Numbered from the stretch's first letter, positions 11,251 to 25,737 are shown. The stretch: 64,000 nt of DNA from Blasia pusilla (GCA_050084515.1 CM114271.1:20336001-20400000), one strand, 5' to 3'. Numbers and translations are program-made. Notes: generated by a model from the sequence alone, not told the origin.

Positions 11251-11282
11251 CACTAGAAGAAATCCTTGGTTTTATGACTAGG
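11251..11282 (+). repeat. CACTA left terminal inverted repeat
   Basis: CACTAGAAGAAAT then a variable part and GGTTTTATGACTA, the inverse of 21121-21151 with a few mismatches. The same terminus occurs at 61180-61210. Confidence 0.85.
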
Positions 11283-12500
11283 TTATATGACTCATATGAG
11301 TCATACTTTACATACCACGACTAACAATGACTGACGACTACTTTAGACACAAAAGCCAAGTCATATTTGTTTGGCGACTAGGCTAACTAGGATGGTCAGC
11401 TTAGGTGGAAGTTGGAATATGACTCGAGGGTATAGTCATGAGGCCATGACTGACACGTCACTCAGATGACATGGAATAATGACACATCATCAGTGACATG
11501 GACTATTTAGTGTGATGTGTCACTGATGACAAGGACTATTGTTGTGACATGTCACTGATGATGTGGACTAGAGTACGACTCATCTAGTTATATGTGTATA
11601 TTTTTCTAGTTTCCACCAACGACTCCTTTAGTTATGGTTGGTGTGCAAAAGTTCAGAATATCCTATCAAAATGCACCAAGTGTACTCCATTCAGTTATAG
11701 TTGGCAACTCATGTAGTCATGTAGTATGACTAGAAGAGTAGAGTTACATGACTACTATAACAACGGACACAACTGGTTTAGTCACGAAGATATGACTATG
11801 TGAGTTGCGGAAATTATATAGTCATTGCAACATAACTGCATGAGACATACAATTATGACTAGAGAGAACTTGAAGCTTACTACTTTAGTTTTTGAACGTC
11901 TTGTGCAAGTTATATTGATATGACTAGTGGGAATATAAATTTTGGATATTTTGGAATGTTTATTATGCCTTTTGAACGGTGCAAGAATTAACGGATCTGA
12001 ATTATTGAAATCCTCTTTTCCATTTATATGGTGAACATTTAAGCGTTCACATTAGCACATAGTATAATTTTGAAAAAAATGCACATAACTAAAACAACAT
12101 CATATATCCAGAAACATGTCAACTCAACTATATGGAAGTAGCACATGAGCACTATGTTGTTATATTGAGTAGTGGCATCTTGATGTAATCAAGAAACTAC
12201 ATGAATTTTCTCTGAGTTTAGAAAGAGATGTAATAAGAATGTCTTGCTACAAACGAAACATACACAAGCAATTAACCAAGCAAATAATGAAAACATACTC
12301 TTGAAAACAGATTTTGAGGGGTGGAATGTCACTAAAGAGTAGCTCCCATATACCAAATTACAAAATGAATCATTATTACATGGGGTTATAATCCAAAAAT
12401 AGATAAAAAAAACAAAGATCAAATATAGTAGGGTTTATGATCTCATCTTGAAAGAGCAAGAGAGAATATGTCATCCATGAAAACAAAGTTATTGCACCTT
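11283..12500. repeat. CACTA left subterminal region
   Basis: Short repeated motifs occur in both directions: ATGACTAG / CTAGTCAT units, and three spaced TGACACATCATCAGTGACAT-like units at about 11455-11570. Such arrays bind transposase in CACTA elements. The rest (11600-12500) is AT-rich with no gene. Confidence 0.55.
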
Positions 12501-12792
12501 AGATAGTTGGGTGCCAAAAGAAAAGACTACTCTACTGAATCACCTTTCTCATATGCATCTGTGGCCAGAGCATGCTTGAGCCAAGAGCATCACCAAATGT
12601 TTCTTGTACAGGTTCGTCTATCAAATTCGGCATCCACAAAACATGTTCTGGTTCGAACACCTCGTTTAGATCAACCCTCACCACGCCTAAGGGGATGTCT
12701 TTGGCATGGAACTTGTCTCTTCCATCAAATCTGATATAACTCCTGAACCAAGCACCATCCTACTCAACTTTGGTTTGGTGAATAATACGTGA

Positions 12793-13510
12793 TCACCAAT
12801 TCGTAGCTAAAAAAATACACAAGCATTTAGTTAGTATCAATTCAAATTCTTTCCACATGCATTTGCACCATTCATCTGAAAGTAAAAAACTGCTATGATA
12901 TACCTGTTTGAAAGACCATCCCCATTTCGGAAGATGATGCGAAAAGTTCACACAAGTCCTAGACGACCATTTGACTGTCCACAACTTTACCTGATTGGGA
13001 TCCCCAATAGACATTACTTACCTGTGCAGTAGCTTTGGGCAATGAATCAAGGCTACTGAATGTGTTGAACAATTCTGGTGCTACCAGAATGAGAGAGAGA
13101 AAGACTATACTATTAAGTAGTGCCTGTTGTAGCCTTGCTACCATAAACCCCGCGCCATGGTTGGACGGTGCTTGAGAGTGGGATGCGTGTAGAGAGAGAA
13201 GCAAGTGAAGAAGGTACCTTGAACAATTCTGGTGCTACCAGCTTAGCAATATCAAAGATATGCTCTTGCTCGAGGAATACGACTTTTGCGTAGGGAAACC
13301 AAGTAATGGCTAGATGTTTCATCCCTATCGTTCTGAAGGCGTCAACAATATGGCATCAAGAAGCGGAGCAAAATCACAATGATCTAGGAACTCAGAGAAG
13401 GGGATCTGGAGACTCGTTTGGTAGATCACCAGGGTGAAAAGAGCAAGAGTGAAGTAGCTCTCCATGCAGCAACTAAGGAGCGCCAAAACAAGGTTTCTCA
13501 CTGGAAGCAA
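12793..13510 (-). pseudogene. Unrecognised captured coding fragment
   Basis: On the minus strand 13510-13325 and 13322-13205 read as one broken piece (FLDHCDFAPLLDA, then a one-base shift, then GMKHLAITWFPYAKVVFLEQ and IFDIAKLVAPELF) ending at a donor-like GTACCTTC. A second block, LVAPELFNTFSSLDSLPKA, ends at a GTAAGTAA donor near 13022. The partial repeat of LVAPELF in two exon-like blocks suggests duplicated exons. I do not recognise the family. Capture of a host gene piece by the CACTA is inference. Confidence 0.35.
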
Positions 13511-14658
13511 AGTGGCGGCCTTTGTTGAAGAAAGGGAAGAGAATGTAATTGCTCAGAGAGCTTCAGAGGCACATAGAGAAGCTAGAGCCGAAGCTCGGCC
13601 TATGTGGATACATCAAGAGGACTGAAAAAACAAATCTCTCATTTGGAGAAGATACAAAAGCTGGATTAGAGGCCAATTTACTAGATGTGTTGAAAATTAT
13701 TCTGCATACAACAAGATTGAGCTCTTGAAATGGCCAATGAACAGTTGATACTGGGTGGCCTTGATGGGTATCGATCATTTGCAGATGGAGGTATGACTTG
13801 TTGAGGGTGCCGTATATTGAAGAGAAGCTAAAATAAACTTCTTCATACATTCTCAAATCTTAAACATCAAGGGACGTCGGAGGGAGCAATTCGCCCACGC
13901 AAGACCGTGAGATTCCATAAATGATGACAACAAGCGATCTTAAAGGCGGGCGGAAGGAACAAGCCAGAACTCACCAAGAGAATCAGTAGAGTATGCCGGC
14001 GTAGATCAGAATCAGCACGAGGAGAAGCGCAACACAAAGAGCATGAACTCCCACCCAGCAGAGCTTTAGGCCCCACCGCAGTGGATCCCCTAGCAAGCGG
14101 GCAAGCAATCAAGCAATCGGCAAGCACACATCGCACCCAATGGATTCCCCTTCCATCAAACCGACAACTTCACCACCCTCCATAGAAAAATCTCATGCAG
14201 AAAAACCTCCCACCGACTATCGCAAACAAAAGAGGACAGACTTATCAATGAGCGGAAATTCTCAATCGCCGCGCAATTTGCATGAGTAATTGGAAGGGTT
14301 TTGCCCCATGCATTCTATGGAACTACAAGCAATCTTTTTAGTTGCCTAAGAGGAAATCCCGTTACTTCAGAACTGATTTTTTCTAAGGCTCATTATTCAT
14401 TTGAAAATGCTACTGAAAATGGATACCCTCCATGTCGCAAAGAGAAACATAATCAGAGCAGACCTTCCGAAAAAAAAAAAAAGTTCTCTTGTATGGAAGC
14501 CTTATGATGAAAAAAGAGTTCTATTGTATGGAAAGCAAGGAAGCGCTCCGCCAGGGTAAAAAATAAAGTAAAGTGCAGAATAAGGTCTTCCTTCATGTAT
14601 GAAATGGGGTCTGCTGAAACTCACCTGACTGCCGTCAACATCTAGGACGTTCCTATCT
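13511..14658. other. CACTA interior, no identified gene
   Basis: Open frames on both strands (for example 13867-14136 minus, Cys/Ala rich) show no recognisable domain. Composition is less AT-rich than the subterminal regions, so more captured host DNA is possible. Confidence 0.35.
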
Positions 14659-14697
14659 TAGAGTCACGTAACGATTTCATCCACGCTCCTGCTAGGA
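14659..14697 (+). repeat. Direct repeat left of the GMP synthase piece
   Basis: GAGTCACGTAACGATTTCAT and the following CCACGCTCCTGCTAGG recur at 17528-17566 with two or three changes. The pair brackets the captured gene. Confidence 0.6.
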
Positions 14698-14900
14698 GGG
14701 AGAGGAGAGAGAGAAAGTGAAGTCCTGCGAGGTTCTCGGCATAGAAAGAGAGATTACTGGTGATTTGTTATCCATGGTAATCAATAGGGCCATGTGACTT
14801 TGATTTGCAAAGTGCGCAACAATTTGAACAAGACGCACTACAGCGGAGATCTCTCTCTCTCTCTCTCTGAGAGCGGGTAATGAATGAACACGTGCTTACG

Positions 14901-17759
<2,859 letters not shown>

Positions 17760-20700
17760 CATCATAAACCCTAAAAACGGTCTTCCATTTTAGGTTTGAG
17801 CATGGAGAGCTAACTTGTAGATCTGAACCATATAATTTGTGGAAGACATTAATGGACAGGCTCTGAAAAAATATTCATCCACATCCAATGGTGGCAAAAA
17901 AAAGTTACTACCATGTTACGATGAAAATGAGACAACGCCTAAGAAAAAGACTACTCAAAGTCCTAGTCCTCCTTCTTAATCCATCATTTTCTCCTCTCCT
18001 CCTCAAACTCCTCCTCCTTAAATCTTGAAACTTTTCCCAGGGAGGCAACCTGTTTTGAGGAACACAAGCCAAAAGAAAAAATTACAAATGACCACTCACA
18101 CATGGTATTAAAAACCGTAAACCCTAAATAAGGTTTGTAATTTTTGGTATTAGCATGGGAACTTGAATAAAAGATCTGAACCGTCGAAGTTCTTGACAAA
18201 TCTAATATCAAGGCTGGGAAAAATATTCATCCCCATCCAATGGTGGAAAGAAAAGAAACCACTATGTTACCATGAAAATAATGCAAAGCGTTCGAACGAG
18301 ACTATTCAAAGTCCTCGTCCTCCTTCTTGATCCATCATTTTCTCCCCTCCTCCTTAACCATAAGTCCTAAAATCTTGAAATTGTTCCCAGGGGAGCAAGC
18401 CAACTCCAGGAACACAGATCAAAAAAAAAAAATTACAAATGACCATTCAAAATGGAATTAAAAATTATAAACCCTAAAATTGATCTTTCATTTTTGGTTT
18501 GAGCACGGAGAGCTAACTAGCAAATCTGAACCGTTCAACATGTGGGCGGATTTGAGGCCTTAGTGTGTGTTAGGTTTCATCACCATCCAATGGTGGGAGA
18601 AAAATTAAACTTCATGATACAATGAAAATGCCATAAGGACTCGAACATAACAACGCCAAAAATCCCACACTTTGCCTTTTTTATCTCCATATTCCTTATA
18701 TTTCAGCTCCATCCAACAGTGGGAAGTCAAGATACTAGAGTGCAAACATCAAAATTGAACTAACACTTGGATCATTATTCGTGTTTTGCCTTTCTTCGTC
18801 TTTCATCTCCATTTGCTTGGCCCTCCTCTTCATCATCGTGTCTATAAATCATGAAACTTTGTCACAATATGTACTTATGTGTTACTATACCAATGTAAAA
18901 GAAAATCTCCAAATGGAGCCTAAACAGGGAATAAAAATCATAAACCCTAAATATGATTTCCCATTTTTAAATTGAGCAGGGAGTAGGATATGGAAAATCC
19001 ACACGGTCCAAAAGTAAAAGGGCCTTCTCATGTCCATATTCCTTATTTTTTAGTTCCATCCAACGGTGGGAAGTCAAGATGCTAGAATGCAAACATCAAA
19101 ATTTAACTAGCTCTTGGAACATTATTGATGTTTTGCCTTTATTTCTCTTTCATGTCCATTTTGTTGGCACCCCTCTTCATCACCAAGTCCATAAATCCTC
19201 AAACTTTGTCACAAGATTTACTTATGTGTTAATATACCAATAAAAAAAGAAAATATCCAATTGGATCCCCGGCCTGGGAATTAAAAATCATAAACCTTAA
19301 ACAAGGTTTCCTATTTTTAAATTGAGCATGAACTAGGATATGGAAAATCCACACCGCCCAAAAGTAAAAGGGCCTTCTCATCTCCATAGTCCGTATGTTT
19401 CAACTCCATCCAACGGTGGGAAGTCAAGATACTAGAGTGCAAACATCAACATTCAACTAACTCTTGAACATACTTTGGTTTATGTGTGGTTTTCTTTCTT
19501 AGTCTTACATCTCCATTTGCTTGGCCCTCCTCTTCATCACCATGTCTATAAATCATGAAAATTTGTCACAAGATGTACTTATGTGTTACTATACCAATGG
19601 AAAATGAAAATCTTGAAATGGACACCCAAAGAGGGAATAAAAGATCATAAACCCTAAACATGATGTCCCAATTTTAAATTGAGCATGGAGAGGATATGGA
19701 AAATCCACACCGTACAAAAGTAAAAGGGCCTTCTCATCTCCATAGTCCTTATATTTCAGCTACATCCAACGGTGGAAAGTCAAGATGCTAGAGTGCAAAC
19801 ATCAAAATTGAACTAACTCTTGGATCATTATTCGTGTTTTGCCTTTCTTTGTCTTACATCTCTATTTGCTTGGCCCTCCTCTTCATCACCATGTCTATAA
19901 ATCATGAAAATTTGTCACAAGATGTACTTATGTGTTACTATACCAATGGACAAATAAAATCTTGAAATTAACGCCCGGCCAGGGAATCAAGATTGAGCAT
20001 AAAAATAAAACCCTTAATGCGGTTTCCTAATTATAAATTCAGCATGTAGTAGGATATGGAATATCCACAGTGTCCAAAAGTAAAAGGGTCTTCTCATCTC
20101 CATAGTCCTTAAGTTTTGAGCTCCATCCAACGGTGGGAAGTCAAGATGCTAGATTGCAAACATCAAAATTCAACTAACTCTTGGAAGATTACTTGTGTTT
20201 TGCCTTTATTCCTCTTGCATATTCATTTTTTTGGCCCTCCTCTTCATCACCAGGTCTCACCAAGTATGCCCTAAATCAAGATACATTTCCTTGAGGAGCA
20301 TCCCAACACCTAGAATAAAGGGGAAAAGAAAAAACTCCAAATGACCACTCGTACATGGATTTAAAAATCATAAATCCCAAAGGAAGTGTTTCATTTTTGG
20401 CACGATAATGGGGAGCTAAATAGCATATCAAAACCGTTCAAGTAGTGCAAATAATTAAGAGAAAAGTCAGTGCCACGTTTTATCACCATATGATGGTTTG
20501 ATGAAAAGATAGCTACATGTTAATATGACAAACTACTCCCAACATTCGTACTCAAAGGCCTCCTCCTCCTTCTTGACATCCCATTCTCTCCCCCCTCCCC
20601 TCACCAAGGGTTCCAAAACTCAAGAAAATTTTTCCACATGGGCACCCCAACACCAGGAACTAAGGGGGAAAGAAAAAACTCCAAATGACCACTCACATAT

Positions 20701-20900
20701 GGATTTAAAAATCGTAAACCCCAAAGGAGGTGTTTCATTTTTGGTAGGAGCATGGGGTGTTAAATAGAAGATCCAAACCATTCAAGTAGTGCAAAAAATT
20801 AATTACAATGCTAGTGCCAAGTTTTATCTCCATCTAATGGTTAGATGAAAAGATATGGTTATGTAAACATGAAAATGACACAACAGCTTCGAATAATCCC
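17760..20900 (+). repeat. Tandem array of about 350-bp units in the CACTA right arm
   Basis: Landmarks recur at a steady pitch. GGAAGTCAAGAT-type sites lie at about 18721, 19068, 19428, 19774 and 20135, spacing 346-361 bases. CCAATGGTGG sites continue the pitch at about 17889, 18237 and 18588, and related units follow to 20840. Each unit carries an ATAAACCCTAAA segment and CATCCAACGGTGG. The five middle units are most alike; outer ones diverge. Related units occur at 60150-60960 near the end of a second CACTA, so the array belongs to the transposon family. Confidence 0.85.
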
Positions 20901-21120
20901 TACCAACATTAGAGCATTAAATCATTTAAACATATGAGTTGTTTTTTATGACTCATCTTTACTGGTCGAGTAAATCAAGTATGACTCGTCTCTACTAAAG
21001 GTTATTGATAACTACGTTAGTCATAAGCAGATGACTTGGTGAGTCGTACGACCCTAAATTTGATGACTAAACCATTTAAGTCATAATTTGAGTCATTCTT
21101 TCGATGAGTCACTTAAAGTC

Positions 21121-21151
21121 TAGTCATAAAAACCACCCATTTCTTCTAGTG
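21121..21151 (-). repeat. CACTA right terminal inverted repeat
   Basis: Ends TTCTTCTAGTG, the inverse of the left CACTAGAAGAA. The next bases are CTC, matching the three bases before the left end. Confidence 0.85.
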
Positions 21152-21154
21152 CTC

Positions 21155-21554
21155 TCCATTCTCTCACGACAGGTATCACAAATGGAAGTGCCGAGGCGAT
21201 CACTTCTTCGTAAGATCGGACCCCAAAATTCCTAACTATAAAATCCCTATAAACTATTTTACGCTTGTACACAAGGAAGATAGCATAACTAGTGCTAAAC
21301 CCTACTTGAGCAGGCCTATTGACATCCATGGATCGCTATATAAGGACATACAAAGTACAATCCCATGTCCTTCCATATATGACAATAGGAAGAATCACCG
21401 GAGTTGGAGATTGCATGACCTGGTTCATGAACGCCTCCCCAAAGTGATAAACTAAATAGCGAGTGAACCAGTGCCTATCTACAAAGAGTACCTTGATATG
21501 GTAAGGATTGAGGAAAGGAAAGTTGGGCACAGCTCGTGCTCCACCCCTATCCAT
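21155..21554 (-). pseudogene. Unrecognised two-repeat protein fragment of the older insertion
   Basis: One minus-strand frame from ATG at 21554, interrupted by a TAG at 21336 and truncated by the CACTA at 21154. It holds two similar units: YLVYHFGEAF then PTPVILPIV, and DFIVRNFGVRSYEEV then ALPFVIPVV. I do not know the family. It lies inside the 9-bp-duplication insertion, so it probably comes from that element or gene DNA it carried. A splice in place of the stop is possible. Confidence 0.4.
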
Positions 21555-22302
21555 GCTTGACAGACATTCTCTACTCTCCTCAAGAATGGGTTTTGGCGAA
21601 GTTATTCTCCCAAGAGGGGTAATCCACTCTCATTGGGGAAGTAACAAGCCAAAACATCCGCTATTTTAGTATGACTAAACTCCTCTACGCTGACAAACCT
21701 CTCATCCCCACACACACACATACCACTCTAGAAATCTCTCGAACAATAGACCATGGTCAAGTTACTCTCCCAAGAGGAGTAATCCACTCTCATTGGAAGA
21801 GCAAGCAATCCCAAAGCCATACACTCAAGAGAGACATGAGAGACTCAAGATGTGGAATAGAAGGTGATGAACCCTTGAAGGTCCCTCCTCTTTATATACT
21901 CACAAGGGATCCACAAGAGTACGAAATAGTGCTTATCTTATCTTGTGCCACATGGCTTCCTCTCAAGGCTTAGCCAATCACATTTTGACACAAGTAGATT
22001 TTCTCTTATTTCTTCCAAAATATCCTCTTTTACCCACTTGATATTTTCCAAATTATCCCAACTAACCTAGCCATCAACCAAGACTACTTTTGCTTTTCAT
22101 TAAAGCAACTACTTTACTTTTATAAAGTCATCTTTTATTTATTACCTCCTTTTCCTAAAGTTGGGCCCGCATAAAAGAGGCACCATAAAGAGGTTTAAAC
22201 ATAATAATCTCCTTTTTCTAAGCCAATTTACTTAATACTAATGAAACTCTTTCTAACACTTAATGACGAAGGAGTTTACACACTAGTTGATTCTACTATA
22301 CG
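21555..22302. other. Remainder of the older insertion
   Basis: It contains a direct repeat, CTCCCAAGAGG then GTAATCCACTCTCATTGG, at about 21605 and 21771. A plus-strand TATA-like TTTATATACTC lies at 21891. No protein is recognised. The right edge is the insertion end at 22302. Confidence 0.45.
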
Positions 22303-22311
22303 ACAACGGTG
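22303..22311 (+). repeat. Right 9-bp target-site duplication
   Basis: ACAACGGTG, followed by GGCCGCCCCC which continues the copy 1 gag-protease region interrupted at 11130. Confidence 0.75.
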
Positions 22312-23700
22312 GCCGCCCCCAACAATATGCTCGACACATGCCCCTCTTGAGCATCAACAATAGGAGTCATCGCACTCGCTTCTCCCATCGCCTTCTATGC
22401 CTGCACACCAACAACATCACCAACTCTCCAGGAACTTTGATGAGGACCCATCCAGGATCCTCCAGATCTCTGGCTACTCCATATGATGTCGATGCCACGG
22501 ATCCGGCATCGGGTAACCTCAATGCCATAGCGGCAATCTGCTCCTGTAGCTGCTGTATCTGAGCAACCATCCCAGCCTCACGTCCGGCGTCTCCCTCGGC
22601 GCGTCTAGGTGGTGGTACTCTACCTCCTCCACGGGTAGCTCCACCACCTTGTCGGGCAACTCCAGCTGCTCGTTCCCCAACGGGACCACCTAGTGCACGA
22701 TCTCTAGGCCTAATCGGACCGACTACTCGCTCTGGTGCCCTCTCTGACCCTCGGTCCGAACGTAACTCAGGATGTAAACTGAAACACCTGGCGCGTGTAT
22801 GACCATACCTCTGACAATAGTCATACTGATAACCTCTTGGTGCAGCACCATCTCCTCCTCCATGCTGAGGCACACGTCCATGACCCTGACGAGTCCAATC
22901 GCGTTGATGATGGGCTCCACCACATGACCAACAAGTAATAGTAGGCGGCTATTGCTGAGCCGCATATGAAGGCGCAAGTCTCTGTGGCACGGCCTCCCGG
23001 TATCCTCCCTGAGCTCGTGGTGCCACAGTCGACCTATCTCGGAGTCCATGTTGTTTGCAGGTGGTGCGATAATCGTGATCGCTCTCGCCTGAGAACCCAT
23101 GGTGGCTACGCTCTCCTCCGCCATGTTGCGCTCAATGTTCTCGGCGGTCCTAAAAACATCTCTCAACGTAGGGGAGGTGTTCATAAAAGCACCCCTCCGC
23201 ACCCGTGTCGCAGTGGTCCGGTCAAAGATCGCGTACCATGACTGGATAGCTTTGAGCCTCTGTCACCCCCGAGTGGCGTTGATCAACCGCGCAGCGAGTG
23301 TAAGCCTCACGCAAACTTTCACCGGGTGCCTCTCGAAGTCGTGGATGCTCCGCAACTTCTCCGTCCGTACCCCCCTGGTCGCCGCCCTCAATCGAGCAAA
23401 GAACTCAACCACGTGGTTGAACTGGGGACGAACCCGACTAGACGTGCAATCTGCTCCCGTCATTTGAGTGACCCCTCCTAAAACGTCACTAGTGGAAGAG
23501 GCAGTAGCCTCTCCTGACTCCTCCTTCTCATCTAGGAACGGCTCCGTCCATCACACATAATGTGGATCATAGTAGAGCCTCCACGCCTCGATCTCACATG
23601 CATATCTCTGAGAGAACTCATGGTAATCGTCCATGGGCGCCCCCTCTAAATGCTGGAACATACCGTTCCATGCTATAAACGGGTTGAACTCTCTAGAGTT
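22303..23700 (-). pseudogene. Ty3/gypsy gag, C-terminal and middle part (copy 1)
   Basis: Gag forms the particle shell and binds RNA. This section parallels 26740-28270 of copy 2. It keeps a GESLREAYTRL-type region in broken form, the AEESVATMGSQARAI block and two zinc-knuckle sites. In the first knuckle (CWSCGGAHH) the last Cys has become Trp; in the second the first Cys has become Tyr. A Gln-rich helix (MVAQIQQLQEQIAAMALRL) follows. It lacks about 150 bases present in copy 2 at 26884-27030. It ends at the junction with copy 2 RT near 23700. Confidence 0.75.
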
Positions 23701-23704
23701 CTTC

Positions 23705-24310
23705 AATTGTCGAAACACCTCCTCTAGATATCGCTCATGCTCCTCAATCTGGTGCTAAAGACTACGATGTCATCAATATAACACCTAGCAAAATCCAGAC
23801 CTGCCAAGATCTTATCCATGACCCTCTGAAACTCATCCGGGGCGTTCTTTAACCCAAATGATAAGAACCCCCACTAGTACAAGCAATCCTTTCCGTGAGG
23901 ATCGATGCCCCAAAATGCCGTCTTCTGCATGTCTTCCAATTTGATACGCAGCTGCTAGTATCCGGCTTGAAGATTTAAAGAATTGCATGCCCAATAGCAT
24001 CAAGGATATCCTCAGGAGTGGGCATGGCATACTTATTGGACTTCGTATGCTGATTGATAGGTCGGTAATCTCCACACATCCTCCTATCCATCCAGTTGCC
24101 ATGCACATCCTTCTTGGCGGGCATGACAATGGCAGATGCATACTCTCCATGCAACATCTCGAGTCGTCCTGCGCCAACCAAGTTCTGGCTCCTACTCTGA
24201 ATCAGAGCCCTCTCCATGTCATTGTACCTGTAGGGTCGTCGGAAGATTGGCGTGTCACTCGTCAACTCAATGCAGATCCCATGACCCTTTAGCATACCCA
24301 AATCATGCAT
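23705..24310 (-). pseudogene. Ty3/gypsy reverse transcriptase, N-terminal part (copy 2)
   Basis: 24310-23975 shows the RT fingers and palm start: RRPYRYNDMER, then ASAIVMPAKKD, RMCGDYRPIN and TPEDILDAIGHA. A frame change leads to the FGLKNAP region and the YIDD codons at 23769-23780. Coding stops at the copy junction near 23700, so the thumb, RNase H and integrase of copy 2 are missing. RRMCGDYRPIN is the usual R-M-C-V-D-Y-R-x-L-N block with changes. Confidence 0.8.
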
Positions 24311-24719
24311 ACTAAATGCAAAACAACTCCTATAACTTCTAAGGAACTGGTGTATCCGGCGCCGCTCTCCTTATGTCAACTTAGGGCCCATATCAGGCTT
24401 CCAAGTCTCCATCATGACTACAATAGGACTCTCAGGCGCGGGTGTCGGTGGTTGCTATGGTGCAACTCCGTCTCGGACATTAAAACTCTCATCTCCACGT
24501 GCAGTACCCGGAACCACACTCGATGCTGTGACTATCATCTCCTAGCATACCTGCAAAACATCCCAAGAAGTCCAAGGGTGTCTCTCCCGATCATCCCTGG
24601 TGTGTTGATCTCCTCGGATCTCGCCCCCAACCACTGCCTCAATTGTCTTGATAGGCATGGGGCTCACCAACGCAACAATTGTGATGTGTCGCATCCTCAA
24701 AAGACGCTGCTTAGCTACG
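24311..24719 (-). pseudogene. Linker between methyltransferase and RT (copy 2)
   Basis: The minus frame continuing to 24542 is hydrophilic and acidic (GGEIRGDQHTRDDRER) with no recognised domain. It is followed by decayed sequence up to the RT start. Copy 1 has the equivalent at 8750-9180. Confidence 0.5.
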
Positions 24720-25710
24720 CCTAAGCTGAAAATCCATGTCAAGGAGTTCAAATCCATCGCTTGACCCAAGACATGACCTCGTGATGCCCCTAATAGTGAC
24801 GGTACTGCCGTCACTCTTATGGGGAATCCCATCACTTGCTCTCGCTCATCAGCGTTGGGCTCCACCAACCCCTGTACCAGGTCATCCCAAACCAAGCCAG
24901 GTCCAACCTCCTTGAATGCATAGGAAGCAAGAAAACTCATAAATGTGGGAAAGGCTGCTTGTGGAATGCCAAGCCTTTTGACCATAGTCAACGACGGTAT
25001 ATCATCATGCCTCACCGTCTGTGATCAACAACCTGAATCCAAAATAGGATCCACCAACAAATCAGAGGGGCGCTCCACTCTAGCATACACCCTCCGCAAG
25101 ACCTCATGTGGAACCAAGTTGGTCCACCACAGACGCGGGCGGTGTGCTCTAGAACCTACACTCGTCACATCCAAAAACACTGCCGGACTGATCCATGCGC
25201 ATACCTGATGTGCACTCGTTACCATGCGGGCCTTAGATCGCCCAAAATCGGCACATTCTCCAGAATGTATGCTGGAGAACGAGATTGATTCTCCTGCAAG
25301 TGTCGCAAAATCTGCATCATCTCCCAAAATAACCTGGACCAAGAGTAAGCTAATCCGCTACCCTGTCTAGCACTCGGCTGGCCCTGACATGGCCAACCAG
25401 AAATTACCAAGTCTATGGTCCCTACCCGTTCCAAGTCTTGCGCCCCCAACAATGAAATGTCCCTTGATAGGGAACTCTGGTAATTCTGAATGGCAGACGC
25501 AGACAACAAGTCAAGAAAACGGAGGCGTAATTGCGCCACATGGTGAAGTGAAGCGCGCCTTGCAACATCATAAATCTCCGCATACAGGTACCGCTGCACA
25601 CGCACTCCCGCCTGCAAAACAACAGCTAACTTAGTGCTGATCCCTCCAAAGAGATCCAACACTCGAATACCCTTCTCTGGGATGCACCATACAATCGGAG
25701 TGGTATCCAA
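24720..25710 (-). pseudogene. Retrotransposon-encoded C5-cytosine DNA methyltransferase (copy 2)
   Basis: Such enzymes transfer a methyl group from S-adenosylmethionine to C5 of cytosine in DNA. In the first segment (25710-25222) motif I is RVLDLFGGIS (residues 16-25), motif IV ISGWPCQGQPSA carries catalytic Cys108 (codon 25387-25389), and motif VI is AYILENVPILGD with ENV at 151-153. A -1 frame change at 25240 leads to motif VIII GSRAHRPRLWWTNL. After an in-frame TGA at 25025-25027 comes a variable stretch suited to target recognition, then motif IX/X NADEREQVMGFP and HVLGQAMDLNSL near 24760. Motif order is canonical, unlike the permuted DRM enzymes. It lies between protease and RT in the same strand. 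Whether the parent element was active is unknown; this copy is broken. Confidence 0.88.
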
Positions 25711-25737
25711 AGGGGTTATAGCAGCACTCGTGGCTAT

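Noticed and set aside
17760-20900. CRISPR-like or telomeric array (ACCCTAAA words)
   Set aside because: Units are about 350 bases and the ACCCTAAA words are single, one per unit; neither CRISPR nor telomere repeat.
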